DNA of 43,568 nucleotides from contig JAUXOG010000114.1 in assembly GCA_030682385.1 (NCBI GenBank), forward strand, positions 1 through 43,568, in the 5' to 3' direction. Each line of letters starts with the position of its first letter. Within the stretch, counting starts at the first letter, position 1. The notes under the pieces are model-generated. The model worked only from the letters and a program-made list of their open reading frames with translations. It was not told the DNA's origin and ran no database searches. The translations under genes and the position numbers were made by a program. This stretch comes from Bacteroidota bacterium (lineage in GTDB: Bacteria > Bacteroidota > Ignavibacteria > UBA10030 > BY39). Shown here in pieces: positions 1 to 8,155 of this stretch.

Positions 1-337
1 TAGATGGAGTTTTATTCTTTCGCCTTGTGATGTGAATGATGACCCGATAATAAGACGATTCTCATTATCACAAAATTATCCGAATCCGTTCAACTCACAA
101 TCCGTAGTGAGTTATGAAATCCCGGAATTATCCTACGTGAAATTAAATATTTATGATGTATTAGGAAGAGAACGATCTCGTCTTGTTGACGGATATCAAC
201 AAGCGGGGAGGTATGACTTAAAAATTCTTTCGGAAAACCTTTCAAGCGGGATTTACTTTTACCGGTTAGAAACAGCAAGCCTTAAAAATCCCTCAAATAA
301 ATTCACTCAAACTCGAAAAATTCTAATTTTGAAATAG
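1..337 (+). CDS. C-terminal part of a T9SS-exported protein (5' end outside window)
   Basis: The reading frame is open from the left window edge to a TAG at 335-337, so only the last ~110 residues are seen. They form a type A T9SS sorting domain: the SQNYPNPFN motif, then alternating strands ending in SGIYFYRLE and a basic tail (TRKILILK). Such domains direct secretion through the type IX system and are normally cleaved at the cell surface. The GTG at 32 is internal, because the frame continues upstream with sensible residues. The nature of the cargo cannot be told from this fragment. A second protein with the same tail lies at 35524-37281. Confidence 0.85.
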   Translation, partial: RWSFILSPCDVNDDPIIRRFSLSQNYPNPFNSQSVVSYEIPELSYVKLNIYDVLGRERSRLVDGYQQAGRYDLKILSENLSSGIYFYRLETASLKNPSNKFTQTRKILILK

Positions 338-428
338 AGTTCAATAATTACCAAACTCATCACATTGTATCTCACCCCTTTTTTTTGTATTTTTTCAACG
401 AAATTCTTAAACAATTAAACGGCTGATT

Positions 429-1991
429 ATGTCTTTTTTCTCGAAGTTGTGGAATCTTAAACTACATCACAAAATTTTATTAGGGTTGCTGCTCGGTGCT
501 ATCTTCGGCGCAACCTTGAACGTCAGCAAATATGAATTAGAGATAACTCACAAGGAGAAAGACAAAGAAAAATCAACAATTGTTAATAATTGGGAGAAGA
601 TCGAATTCGCCGACATCCAATCGCGGGTAGTGTTACAAACCTTCGGGAAGGAAGACCAGCTAAAACTTCTGAACTATTTCCAAAGTCTTGATAAATCAGC
701 TAAAGCAAATTTACTTATGCTCGCTACGATTAGAACCACAGATCGAAGCGGTGCAGTTGTTACGACTCGGCAGTATTTCGAGAACATAAAAAAAATTGAA
801 AAAGTAAAAACCATTCCAATTTATATTAAGCCGATTGGTACGATTTTCATTCGTCTGTTGATGTTTATTGCTATCCCTTTGGTGCTTGCATCGTTAATTG
901 TGGGTGCGTCGAGTTTGGGGAACATCAAGACCGTTGGGAAAATCGGAGCGAAGATGATCACGATTTATTTTATTCTGATTGCAATTGCGATCACGATAGG
1001 ATTGACGCTATCGAATGTTATCAGACCCGGCGAAAGAATCTCGGAAGAAGCACGCGAAAAACTGTTAGTCGAGTTTGCACCCAACATTCAAGCCAAGATT
1101 CAGGAATCTGTAGAACTTAATGTAATCAACACAATTGTTAACATTGTTCCGACAAACCCAATCTCGGCTTTAGCAAATGCCGAGATGCTGCAAATTGTTT
1201 TCTTCGCATTGGTCGTTGGAATCACACTCACCGCAATCCGAAAAGAAAAATCGGAACCCGTAATAAAATTCTTTGACGGTTTCAGCGATATGATGATAAA
1301 GATGGTTGATTACATAATGAAAATTGCACCGCTCGGAGTTTTTGCCCTCATCGCTGCTACGGTCAGCGAATTTGGTTTCGATATTTTGCAAACACTTTTC
1401 TGGTATGCGGCAACACTCATAATTGGTTTGCTGATTCATCAGTTTATCGTTTTGGGTTCAATGGTGAAGATTTTTGCAGGCATCAACCCGATAAAATTTT
1501 TCAAAGGCATCCGTGAGGTAATGTTGATAGCATTTACATCCAGTTCGAGCGCTGCAACACTTCCGGTAAATATGGAAAAGTGCGAACAAAATTTAGGCGT
1601 GCCGAAAAAAATTACAAGTTTCGTTTTACCATTAGGTGCAACAATAAATATGGATGGGACATCAATGTATCAGGCGGTTGCGGCGGTGTTCATAGCTCAG
1701 GTTTATGGTATCGAATTGCACATAACAGAACAATTAATTATTTTACTTACAGCATTACTCGCATCAATCGGTACGGCGCCGGTTCCGGGTGTAGGAATTA
1801 TTATGCTGATTATTGTTTTAAGGTCGGTGAATATCCCGGAAGAAGGAATCGCATTAATACTTGGAGTAGATAGATTTTTAGATATGTGCCGCACAGTTGT
1901 GAATGTTTCGGGCGATGCCGCTGTTGCAACCGTAATCGCAAAATCCGAAGGTGTTTTGGGTATTAATTCAATGAAAAATGAAAACTGTTAA
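429..1991 (+). CDS. Dicarboxylate/amino-acid:cation symporter (DAACS family)
   Basis: Inner-membrane carrier that couples uptake of acidic amino acids or C4-dicarboxylates to Na+ or H+. Family marks are clear: the serine-rich reentrant loop SSSSAATLP near residue 371, NMDGTSMYQ near 407, and a C-terminal DRFLDMCRTVVNVSGDA segment near 485 that in the family contributes the substrate- and cation-binding Asp, Arg and Asn. At 520 residues it is longer than the usual 410-440. The excess is a hydrophilic, charged stretch (about 33-128) between the first hydrophobic segment and the next, predicted to sit outside the membrane. Substrate cannot be assigned. It stands alone, with a 91-bp gap upstream and repeats downstream. 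Confidence 0.9.
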   Translation: MSFFSKLWNLKLHHKILLGLLLGAIFGATLNVSKYELEITHKEKDKEKSTIVNNWEKIEFADIQSRVVLQTFGKEDQLKLLNYFQSLDKSAKANLLMLATIRTTDRSGAVVTTRQYFENIKKIEKVKTIPIYIKPIGTIFIRLLMFIAIPLVLASLIVGASSLGNIKTVGKIGAKMITIYFILIAIAITIGLTLSNVIRPGERISEEAREKLLVEFAPNIQAKIQESVELNVINTIVNIVPTNPISALANAEMLQIVFFALVVGITLTAIRKEKSEPVIKFFDGFSDMMIKMVDYIMKIAPLGVFALIAATVSEFGFDILQTLFWYAATLIIGLLIHQFIVLGSMVKIFAGINPIKFFKGIREVMLIAFTSSSSAATLPVNMEKCEQNLGVPKKITSFVLPLGATINMDGTSMYQAVAAVFIAQVYGIELHITEQLIILLTALLASIGTAPVPGVGIIMLIIVLRSVNIPEEGIALILGVDRFLDMCRTVVNVSGDAAVATVIAKSEGVLGINSMKNENC

Positions 1992-2025
1992 AACAGTTAA
2001 TAATATCTCCTTTTGTATGTTAAGA

Positions 2026-2173
2026 GGGTGTCCAAAAAGTCTTTGTGCAACTTTGTGTTCTGAGTGTCTGAGTGGTGACGGATTTGTTTTTAATTAAAAA
2101 TTAAACATTTATACCACTAAGTCACTGAGTTCACTAAGAAACACTAAGAAGTATTTACTTTTTGGCCAACCCC
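2026..2173. repeat. Imperfect ~148-bp palindromic intergenic element
   Basis: The two ends are inverted copies: GGGTGTCCAAAAAGT on the left and ACTTTTTGGCCAACCCC on the right. The inner arms are also inverted and similar: CTTTGTGCAACTTTGTGTTC.. near 2041 against ..CACTAAGAAACACTAAGAAG near 2132-2151, and a left GAGTGGT against a right ACCACT. The whole can fold into one long imperfect hairpin around an AT-rich centre (2090-2112). No reading frame of note is present. With the 127-bp element at 2264 it accounts for most of the 461-bp gap between the symporter and kdsA. Inference: a dispersed non-autonomous repeat; no second copy was recognised in this window. Confidence 0.55.
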
Positions 2174-2179
2174 TTATTG

Positions 2180-2198
2180 AGAAAATAGTTTATTTTCT
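2180..2198. other. AT-rich perfect hairpin between two repeats
   Basis: AGAAAATA and TATTTTCT form a perfect 8-bp inverted repeat around a 3-nt loop. It lacks the G+C-rich stem and T-run of a classic terminator. It may belong to the junction between the two repeat elements; its role is unknown. Confidence 0.35.
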
Positions 2199-2263
2199 GA
2201 ACCGTTTTATTTATGCGCCTCTGGCGGAACGTTTGTCTAATACAAGCGATCAACTTGTGTAAC

Positions 2264-2390
2264 TTACTGAAGTTACGCAAAAGAGTCATTCTGAACGAAG
2301 TGAAGAATCTTAAACCTCAAATTCGAGCTATTTTTAGATGTTTCGCTTCGCTCAACATGACAAAAAGTCAATTCTGCGTAACTTCAGTAA
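2264..2390 (+). repeat. 127-bp element with 16-bp terminal inverted repeats (copy 1)
   Basis: The element begins TTACTGAAGTTACGCA (2264-2279) and ends with its exact reverse complement TGCGTAACTTCAGTAA (2375-2390). The interior contains two similar outward-facing arms (CATTCTGAACGAAGTGAAG and CTTCGCTCAACATG). A second copy in the opposite orientation lies at 13576-13697; by eye it differs in the interior at a single base. Terminal inverted repeats without a gene make it MITE-like, but no target-site duplication was identified. The short open frame crossing it (2213-2395) is not treated as a gene. Confidence 0.85.
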
Positions 2391-2452
2391 CTTAATAACT
2401 TTTTAATGACAAATTTGGGTTCATTGAAGAATGAAAACTGAAGAATAAAAAT

Positions 2453-3280
2453 ATGATCAAACTACAAAATATAAAAATTGGAAACGGAAACCCGCTCGTC
2501 CTGATAGCCGGTCCTTGCGTTGTTGAGAACCGGAATATGATTTTCAAAACCGCAGAACGAATTCAAAAACTTACTGATAAATATGGTATCCCGTTTATTT
2601 TCAAATCCTCGTATAAGAAAGCAAACCGGACAAGCGGCAATTCTTTCACTACAATCGGAATGAGTGAGGCGCTGAAAATTCTATCCGACGTTAAAGAAAA
2701 ATTCGGTGTTCCTGTTCTCACGGATGTTCACACAGAAAATGAAGTGAACGAAGCCGCTGAAGTTGCTGATATTTTGCAAATTCCGGCTTTTTTATGCAGG
2801 CAAACTGATCTTTTACAAGCTGCCGGTAAAACAGGAAAAATCATTAATATCAAAAAAGGACAGTTCATCGCACCTGAAGATATGCGGCATCAGGCAAAAA
2901 AAGTTGAAGCAGTAGGCAATAAAAAAATAATGTTAACCGAGCGAGGCTCGACTTTTGGCTATAATAATTTGGTGGTCGATATGCGTTCGCTTCAAATTAT
3001 GAGAAAGTTAGGATATCCTGTTGTTTTAGATGCAACTCATTCGGTTCAACTGCCGGGTGCAGGCAAAGGCGAAACTTCAGGACGTCCTGAATTTATTTTC
3101 CCGATTGCCCGTGCAGGTGTTGCAGTAGGTATCGATGCCTTGTTCATCGAAACTCATCCCGACCCCAAAAAAGCGCTTAGCGATGCAGCAAGTCAACTCA
3201 AACTCGATTTACTTGAAGAACTTTTAAAGCAAGTAGTCGAGATTGATAAATTAGTTAAAAACAAATTGAAACTTGGATAG
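2453..3280 (+). CDS. kdsA: 3-deoxy-D-manno-octulosonate 8-phosphate (Kdo8P) synthase
   Basis: Condenses phosphoenolpyruvate with arabinose 5-phosphate to Kdo-8-phosphate, the first committed step to the Kdo sugar of LPS. The 275-residue length and the TIM-barrel motifs fit: AGPCVVEN near the N-terminus, KSSYKKANR, LPAF-type IPAFLCRQTDLL, and ERGSTFGYNNLVVDMRSL. Cys22 in AGPC, where E. coli KdsA has Asn, places it among the metal-dependent (Aquifex-type) enzymes. The TLLE..THSVQLPG and ETHPDP segments are also typical. First gene of a six-gene Kdo/LPS operon; the stop is 7 bp from the next ATG. Confidence 0.96.
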   Translation: MIKLQNIKIGNGNPLVLIAGPCVVENRNMIFKTAERIQKLTDKYGIPFIFKSSYKKANRTSGNSFTTIGMSEALKILSDVKEKFGVPVLTDVHTENEVNEAAEVADILQIPAFLCRQTDLLQAAGKTGKIINIKKGQFIAPEDMRHQAKKVEAVGNKKIMLTERGSTFGYNNLVVDMRSLQIMRKLGYPVVLDATHSVQLPGAGKGETSGRPEFIFPIARAGVAVGIDALFIETHPDPKKALSDAASQLKLDLLEELLKQVVEIDKLVKNKLKLG

Positions 3281-3287
3281 AACAAAT

Positions 3288-3800
3288 ATGAATAAAACTA
3301 CTCTTAACAAAAAACTAAAAAATATTAAACTGATTCTATTCGATGTTGATGGAGTATTAACCGACGGGAAAATAATTTTAGATTCCGACGGGAAAGAATA
3401 CAAAAATTTTCATGCACACGATGGATTCGGAATTGTGAAGGCAAAACAAGCCGGAATAAAAATCGGTTTAATCAGCGGCAGGACTTCCGATATCGTGGAT
3501 AAACGTGCTTTCAAATTAGGTATCGATATCGTCCTGCAAGGGATTGACGATAAGTTAGAAGCATTTCAAACTCTGAAAAGAGAAAACAATTTTTCGGAAA
3601 AAGAAACAGCTTACATTGGCGACGATGAGTTCGATATTCCTCTTTTAAAAGCTGTCGCCTTCAGCGCCGCACCGGCAAATGCCATTAACGCAGTAAAAAA
3701 GTCGGTGGACTATGTTACAAAAACCGACGGAGGAAACGGCGCCGCCCGTGAAATCATAGATATGATTTTAACTGCAAAAAATTCTAAAAATAAAAAATGA
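3288..3800 (+). CDS. kdsC: Kdo-8-phosphate phosphatase (HAD family)
   Basis: Removes the phosphate from Kdo-8-P to give Kdo. It is a 170-residue HAD phosphatase without a cap domain: motif I FDVDGVLTDG (nucleophile Asp19, acid/base Asp21), motif II ISGR, and motif IV YIGDDEFDIPLL with the magnesium-binding aspartates. The ATG at 3288 is preferred over an in-frame TTG at 3273, because the TTG would overlap kdsA and add a non-conserved tail. The stop overlaps the ATG of kdsD in an ATGA, suggesting translational coupling. Confidence 0.93.
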   Translation: MNKTTLNKKLKNIKLILFDVDGVLTDGKIILDSDGKEYKNFHAHDGFGIVKAKQAGIKIGLISGRTSDIVDKRAFKLGIDIVLQGIDDKLEAFQTLKRENNFSEKETAYIGDDEFDIPLLKAVAFSAAPANAINAVKKSVDYVTKTDGGNGAAREIIDMILTAKNSKNKK

Positions 3801-4783
3801 CAACGAATCAGATAATTGAAAAAGCAAAAAATGTTATCCGCATCGAAGCCGAAGCGGTATTGAAACTCGAATCTCGTATCGATGAAAATTTTATAAAAGC
3901 TGTTGATACTATTTATAATTCGAAAGGCAGGACTATTGTAACCGGTATGGGAAAATCGGGAATTATCGCCCGGAAAATTGTTGCCACGATGAATTCAACC
4001 GGAACACCTGCAATATTTTTACATCCTTCCGACGCAGTCCACGGCGATTTGGGGATTGTGCGTAAAGAAGATGTAGTAGTTTGCATTTCAAAAAGCGGCA
4101 ATACAAACGAAATCCAACAACTTATACCGATGTTCAAACGTATCGGGGTTTCTATTATTTCGCTTCTCGGAAACCTGGATTCTAAATTAGCCGAGTTATC
4201 CGATATTGTTCTTGATACAAGCGTAAAAGAAGAAGCTTGCCCATTCGATCTTGCACCAACAGCTTCAACAACGGCAACCCTTGCATTTGGCGATGCACTT
4301 GCAATAGCCCTTCTCGAAAAGCGAAACTTCACACTCGAAGAATTTGCCCTCTACCATCCAGGTGGTATTCTCGGAAAAAATCTGATTCTCAAAGTCGAAG
4401 AAATTATGATTTCGGGCGACGGTGTACCTAAAGTTAAATATAATTGTTCAATAAGAGATGTAATATTGGAAATCACATCTAAACGGTTAGGTGCAACTTG
4501 TGTGGTTGACGACGCTGGTGTTTTAGTCGGAATAATAACCGACGGCGACTTGCGGCGTATGCTTTATCGCACTACCGAATTTGTGAATCTCCCCGCTGAA
4601 ACTATAATGACCAAAAATCCCAAAACTATAAAACAAAATACTTTGGCAGCCGTTGCACTCAATGAAATGGAGTCGTATAACATAACGCAGTTGATTGTAA
4701 TTGATTCTGAAAAGAAACCAATCGGTATGTTACACTTGCACGACCTTGTAAAAACCGGTTTAAGATCTGAGGCGGATGAGTGA
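3797..4783 (+). CDS. kdsD: Arabinose-5-phosphate isomerase (KpsF/GutQ type)
   Basis: Interconverts ribulose 5-phosphate and arabinose 5-phosphate, supplying KdsA. The 328 residues hold a SIS domain (about 35-170) with the GMGKSG loop (Lys53, Ser54), SDAVHGDLG, CISKSGNT and the HPGGILGKNL segment, followed by a pair of CBS domains (about 205-325) that may sense nucleotides or pathway products. Overlaps kdsC by 4 bp and the next gene by 4 bp (GTGA). Position directly after kdsA and kdsC supports a biosynthetic rather than capsule-specific role. Confidence 0.95.
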   Translation: MTTNQIIEKAKNVIRIEAEAVLKLESRIDENFIKAVDTIYNSKGRTIVTGMGKSGIIARKIVATMNSTGTPAIFLHPSDAVHGDLGIVRKEDVVVCISKSGNTNEIQQLIPMFKRIGVSIISLLGNLDSKLAELSDIVLDTSVKEEACPFDLAPTASTTATLAFGDALAIALLEKRNFTLEEFALYHPGGILGKNLILKVEEIMISGDGVPKVKYNCSIRDVILEITSKRLGATCVVDDAGVLVGIITDGDLRRMLYRTTEFVNLPAETIMTKNPKTIKQNTLAAVALNEMESYNITQLIVIDSEKKPIGMLHLHDLVKTGLRSEADE

Positions 4784-5325
4784 AAGTTTTTTTCAAAATA
4801 TTACTCGCAACCGTTTTGTGTTCATTGATCTTTTCGGGTTGTGAAGAAAAAATTAAACCTTCGGTTACAAGCACGAAATTAATAGGCAACCCTCCCTCAC
4901 AAGAAAGCTGGAACTCGCGCATCACTTTTACTCAATCAGGGAAATTAGTTGCAATAGTAACTACCGGGCATTTAACAGTTTACGATGATAGGAAGCAGAC
5001 ACATTTAGATGAAAAAATTAAGGTCGATTTTTACAGCGAGGACGGCAAACAAACTACTGTACTCACTGCTGAAAGCGGAATTGTAAACGATTTAACACGC
5101 GATCTGGAAGCAATCGGTAATGTAGTAGTTATTTCTGATGAGGGAACTACTTTAAGAACTGAACAATTATCGTGGACAAATTCAACTCAAAAAATACATA
5201 CCGATGCCTATGTGGAGATCGATTCTCCTAAAGAAAAAATTCGAGGACACGGGTTAGAATCCGATCAACATCTGAAGAACTACAAAATATTGAAAGTTAC
5301 AGGACAATCTGCTAAAATCGAATGA
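4780..5325 (+). CDS. lptC: LptC-family LPS export lipoprotein
   Basis: Periplasmic component of the Lpt bridge that hands LPS from the inner-membrane ABC transporter to LptA. It starts at a GTG overlapping the kdsD stop. A signal peptide ends in the lipobox-like IFSGC with Cys21, so a lipid anchor is predicted; E. coli LptC instead keeps a transmembrane helix. The rest (about 30-181) is beta-rich and repeats short strands with VTTGHLTVYDD, LTAESGIVND and IGNVVVISDEG patterns typical of the LptC/LptA jellyroll. Overlaps the following OstA-like gene by 4 bp. Confidence 0.88.
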   Translation: MKVFFKILLATVLCSLIFSGCEEKIKPSVTSTKLIGNPPSQESWNSRITFTQSGKLVAIVTTGHLTVYDDRKQTHLDEKIKVDFYSEDGKQTTVLTAESGIVNDLTRDLEAIGNVVVISDEGTTLRTEQLSWTNSTQKIHTDAYVEIDSPKEKIRGHGLESDQHLKNYKILKVTGQSAKIE

Positions 5326-6641
5326 TAAAAATTTCTTCTCTTAAATACATTCCGTTTTTGCTGATCTTCATCTCTACAAATTTATTTTCTCAACAGGACG
5401 ATAAAATAATCATACTTAATCACGCCGATAGTTTAGTCGGAAGAGAAATTAAAGGTGAAAGTATTCGTGAGCTTATCGGCAATGTTCAGTTTATGCAAGG
5501 CAATGTTGTTGTGAATTGCGACAGGGCAGTGCAATATTTTAAAACTAACGAAGTTGTGTTAACCGGAAATGTGCGGGTGCAGGACGATACGTTAGTATTG
5601 AACGGTAAGCGTGGTATCTATAATGGTAACGATAAAACTTCTGAAGCGTTCGAAGGAGTTCATCTGGAAGAAGGAACCCGAAAACTTTTTGCCGATTACG
5701 GGAAATATTTTATAACAGAACGCAGGGTGCTTTTCCGGAAGAATGTTTTTATGCAGGATACAAGCTCAAATCTGTCGTGCGACGAATTAATTTATTTCAG
5801 AGACGAAAAACGTACGATCGCAAGAAAGAATGTGATTATTTCGGATATTAATAACGATGTGAAAACTTACAGCAATTACTTCGAAAGTTTAGGCGACTAC
5901 AGTTTTCTTTTGGATCAACCGCGGATAGTTCAAATTGATACAACCGATGAAGGAACCTTGGACACTCTCACAATCGTTAGCAGCGAGATGCATTCGTATC
6001 AGGACAGTCTCTCTCGTTTTATCGCTATCGGAAAGGTAATTATGAAACGTGGCGATCTGTCGGCTGAGTGTGGAAACTCTGTTTATTATACGGATGCCGA
6101 TAGTATTATTCTCCGCGATAAACCGTTCGTTTGGTACGAGAAAACGCAGGTGAGTGGCGATTCGATTTTCATAAAACTCAAAGAACGCAAACTCGAAAAA
6201 ATTATCGTGCGCGGAAATGCTTTTGCAATTTCGTTAAGTGATACAAACTCACAGAATCGATTCGATCAAATGAGTGGCGAAACAATTACGATGACTTTTT
6301 TTGAAGGGAAAATTAATAACATACTTGTAGATGTAACTGCCACAAGCTTGTATTATCTTTACGAAACTGAAGTTTCGGCTGCCGACACAACAATAACAGT
6401 TCAAAAACCGAATGGAATAAATATAACTTCAGGTGATCAGATCACGATACTTTTTGAAGAAAAAAAGGTTGAAGCTATAAAAATTATAAGCGGAGTTGAG
6501 GGGAAATACTATCCCGAAAATTTAGTGCAAGACAAAGAAAGCGATTATAATTTAGCGGGTTTCAATTGGCGTGACGGTAAACCGGCGATTCCACCAAATC
6601 CATTCTTACAAAATAAATCAACACTCGGATTAGATAAATGA
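5322..6641 (+). CDS. OstA/LptA-like periplasmic LPS transport protein
   Basis: A 439-residue protein with an N-terminal signal peptide (hydrophobic core about 9-22, ending in FSQQD). The body repeats OstA-type units such as IGNVQFMQGNVVVNCDRA, LTGNVRVQDDTLVLNG and IVRGNAF, expected to stack into an extended beta-jellyroll. It is over twice the length of E. coli LptA (185), as in the long OstA-like proteins seen in Bacteroidota. It should shield lipid A across the periplasm between LptC and the outer-membrane LptD. It lies between lptC and lptB with 4-bp overlaps. No lptD, lptF or lptG gene is visible here. Confidence 0.85.
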   Translation: MIKISSLKYIPFLLIFISTNLFSQQDDKIIILNHADSLVGREIKGESIRELIGNVQFMQGNVVVNCDRAVQYFKTNEVVLTGNVRVQDDTLVLNGKRGIYNGNDKTSEAFEGVHLEEGTRKLFADYGKYFITERRVLFRKNVFMQDTSSNLSCDELIYFRDEKRTIARKNVIISDINNDVKTYSNYFESLGDYSFLLDQPRIVQIDTTDEGTLDTLTIVSSEMHSYQDSLSRFIAIGKVIMKRGDLSAECGNSVYYTDADSIILRDKPFVWYEKTQVSGDSIFIKLKERKLEKIIVRGNAFAISLSDTNSQNRFDQMSGETITMTFFEGKINNILVDVTATSLYYLYETEVSAADTTITVQKPNGINITSGDQITILFEEKKVEAIKIISGVEGKYYPENLVQDKESDYNLAGFNWRDGKPAIPPNPFLQNKSTLGLDK

Positions 6642-7396
6642 AAAATCAATCTATTGATAGCGAAAAGAAAATTCTTTTCTCAGAAGGTTTGTATAAAAAA
6701 TACAAAAAGCGGTTTGTCGTAAAAAACGTAAACATCGAAGTTAAACAAGGAGAAGTTGTCGGCTTGCTCGGTCCGAACGGCGCCGGCAAAACTACAACTT
6801 TTTATATGATCGTCGGAATGATTAAACCGAACGATGGTAAAGTTTTTTTAAACAACACTGAAATTACAAAATTTGCAATGTATAAACGTGCACGGCTCGG
6901 TATAGGTTACCTGCCGCAGGAAGCTTCTGTGTTTCGCAAACTCTCGGTTTATGATAATATAATGGCAGTTCTTCAGATGATGAAATTAACACAGCGTGAG
7001 CGCGAGGAATGGTGCAATAGACTGTTGGAAGATTTTGGTATATCTCACCTCGCAAAAAGCAAAGGTTATATGCTCTCCGGAGGAGAAAGAAGACGAGTCG
7101 AAATTGCACGCACCTTAGCTACAAACCCGAAATTTATTTTACTCGACGAACCATTCGCAGGTATCGACCCGATAGCAGTTGAAGAAATAATGAAAATTGT
7201 TCACGATTTAAAAAACAGAGACATCGGAGTTTTAGTAACCGACCACAACGTCCACGAAACACTTTCGATAACAGATAGATCGTATTTAATGTTTGAAGGT
7301 GAAATTCTGAAATCAGGAACGGCTGAATATTTAGCAAACGATGAAGAAGCAAAGCGGTTGTATTTAGGTGAAAAGTTTAAGTTGGATAGGTATTGA
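6638..7396 (+). CDS. lptB: LPS export ABC transporter ATP-binding protein
   Basis: ATPase that drives LPS extraction from the inner membrane with LptF/LptG. At 252 residues it carries Walker A GPNGAGKTT (45-53), the Q-loop GYLPQE, signature LSGGERRR, Walker B FILLDEPFAGIDP and the H-loop VLVTDHNVHE; the PQEASVFRKLSVYDN stretch is typical of LptB. Last gene of the kds-lpt operon. Its final 67 bp, including the stop codon, recur at 9196-9262 on the far side of an accessory cassette, so the present C-terminus may have been regenerated by an insertion event. Confidence 0.96.
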   Translation: MKNQSIDSEKKILFSEGLYKKYKKRFVVKNVNIEVKQGEVVGLLGPNGAGKTTTFYMIVGMIKPNDGKVFLNNTEITKFAMYKRARLGIGYLPQEASVFRKLSVYDNIMAVLQMMKLTQREREEWCNRLLEDFGISHLAKSKGYMLSGGERRRVEIARTLATNPKFILLDEPFAGIDPIAVEEIMKIVHDLKNRDIGVLVTDHNVHETLSITDRSYLMFEGEILKSGTAEYLANDEEAKRLYLGEKFKLDRY

Positions 7397-7397
7397 A
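7331..7397 (+). repeat. lptB 3'-end direct repeat, left copy
   Basis: Last 22 codons of lptB plus stop. It aligns without gaps to 9196-9262 with 5 mismatches in 67 bp, of which only 2 fall in the last 57 bp. It marks the left border of the accessory segment 7398-9195. Confidence 0.9.
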
Positions 7398-7411
7398 AAG
7401 AGAAAAATAAA

Positions 7412-7927
7412 ATGAAAAGAAATATAATTGTAAATAAAACTAGAATGATTGAGATTTTAGATAATATCTACTCAATTGAGAACTTACAAGAGCTTCGCAG
7501 CGAATTAAGTCAATTAAAAAATAATTTAACATCAACCAGAAATGATGATTACGGTGTTTTGAACATAGATGAGAATGGGGATACAATAAAAATCGAACAA
7601 AATTATCTGCTGAATGAGATTAAACAAATTGAAGAAACTCAAACACTCGAAAGAACAAGATATTATTTAAAACGGCTTACAAAGGGAATTGCTGAGATAA
7701 AAACTAGTAAAATTAATGACATAAATCTTAATCGTTGGAAAGAATACGAAGAAATTCTAACGGATAGTTTATGGATATTACCTAAGCGCGATTCAACTGG
7801 GACACATTCCGCATGGTATTGGGGAAATTTCATACCACAAATTCCTCATCAAATGATTCTCAGATATACAAAAGAAGGTGAATGCGTTCTCGATCCATTC
7901 GCAGGCAATGGAACAACTTTAATTTAG
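7412..7927 (+). pseudogene. Truncated site-specific DNA methyltransferase (N4-cytosine/N6-adenine class)
   Basis: 171 residues. The first ~110 are charged and probably helical/coiled-coil. The C-terminal part reads DSTGTHSAWYWGNFIPQIPH, then the AdoMet-binding motif I VLDPFAGNGTTLI, and stops immediately at TAG. In related methyltransferases this motif is followed by a further ~150-250 residues with the catalytic (D/S)PP(Y/W) motif. No continuation was found in any frame downstream, where another gene with its own ribosome binding site begins 20 bp later. It is therefore read as a 3'-deleted, inactive methyltransferase. The upstream GAAAAGAGAAAAATAAA is only a weak binding site. Confidence 0.75.
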
Positions 7928-7947
7928 AGTCAAAGGAGAATTAGAAT

Positions 7948-8142
7948 ATGGAGAATTATAGGATCATAATTACAGCAACGGTAAATTCATCACTATCGAG
8001 AGAAGATTTAGAGGCAAGGTTAGTCTTCTCTCTTTTTGATGTGGAAACTGAGATAAAAATTAGTGATGGGGATAACGATCAACTTCAGGTCGTGGATTAT
8101 GCCTCAACTGAAGCTGTTCCGATTACCAAAAACAAATTTTAA
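7948..8142 (+). CDS. Small hypothetical protein in the restriction-like cassette
   Basis: 64 residues, acidic, with no signal peptide, membrane segment or recognised motif. A good Shine-Dalgarno (AAGGAG, about 9 nt before the ATG) argues that it is translated. Strand-like stretches (YRIIITATV, ARLVFSLF, LQVVDY) suggest a small beta-containing fold. It lies between the truncated methyltransferase and the nuclease-like gene and is probably co-transcribed with them. Function not recognised. Confidence 0.55.
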   Translation: MENYRIIITATVNSSLSREDLEARLVFSLFDVETEIKISDGDNDQLQVVDYASTEAVPITKNKF

Positions 8143-8155
8143 ACAGGGAATCAAA

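Noticed and set aside
1983-1998. AACTGTT-AA-AACAGTT inverted repeat over the symporter stop codon as a terminator
   Set aside because: The loop is only 2 nt, the stem is AT-rich and no T-run follows.
2213-2395. 60-codon open frame upstream of kdsA
   Set aside because: It runs through the 127-bp inverted-repeat element; the predicted protein is the translation of the repeat and has no ribosome binding site.
8063-8155. Longer N-terminus for the nuclease-like protein from the ATG at 8063
   Set aside because: It would overlap the 64-residue gene, lacks a ribosome binding site and adds sequence unlike the HARE domain.
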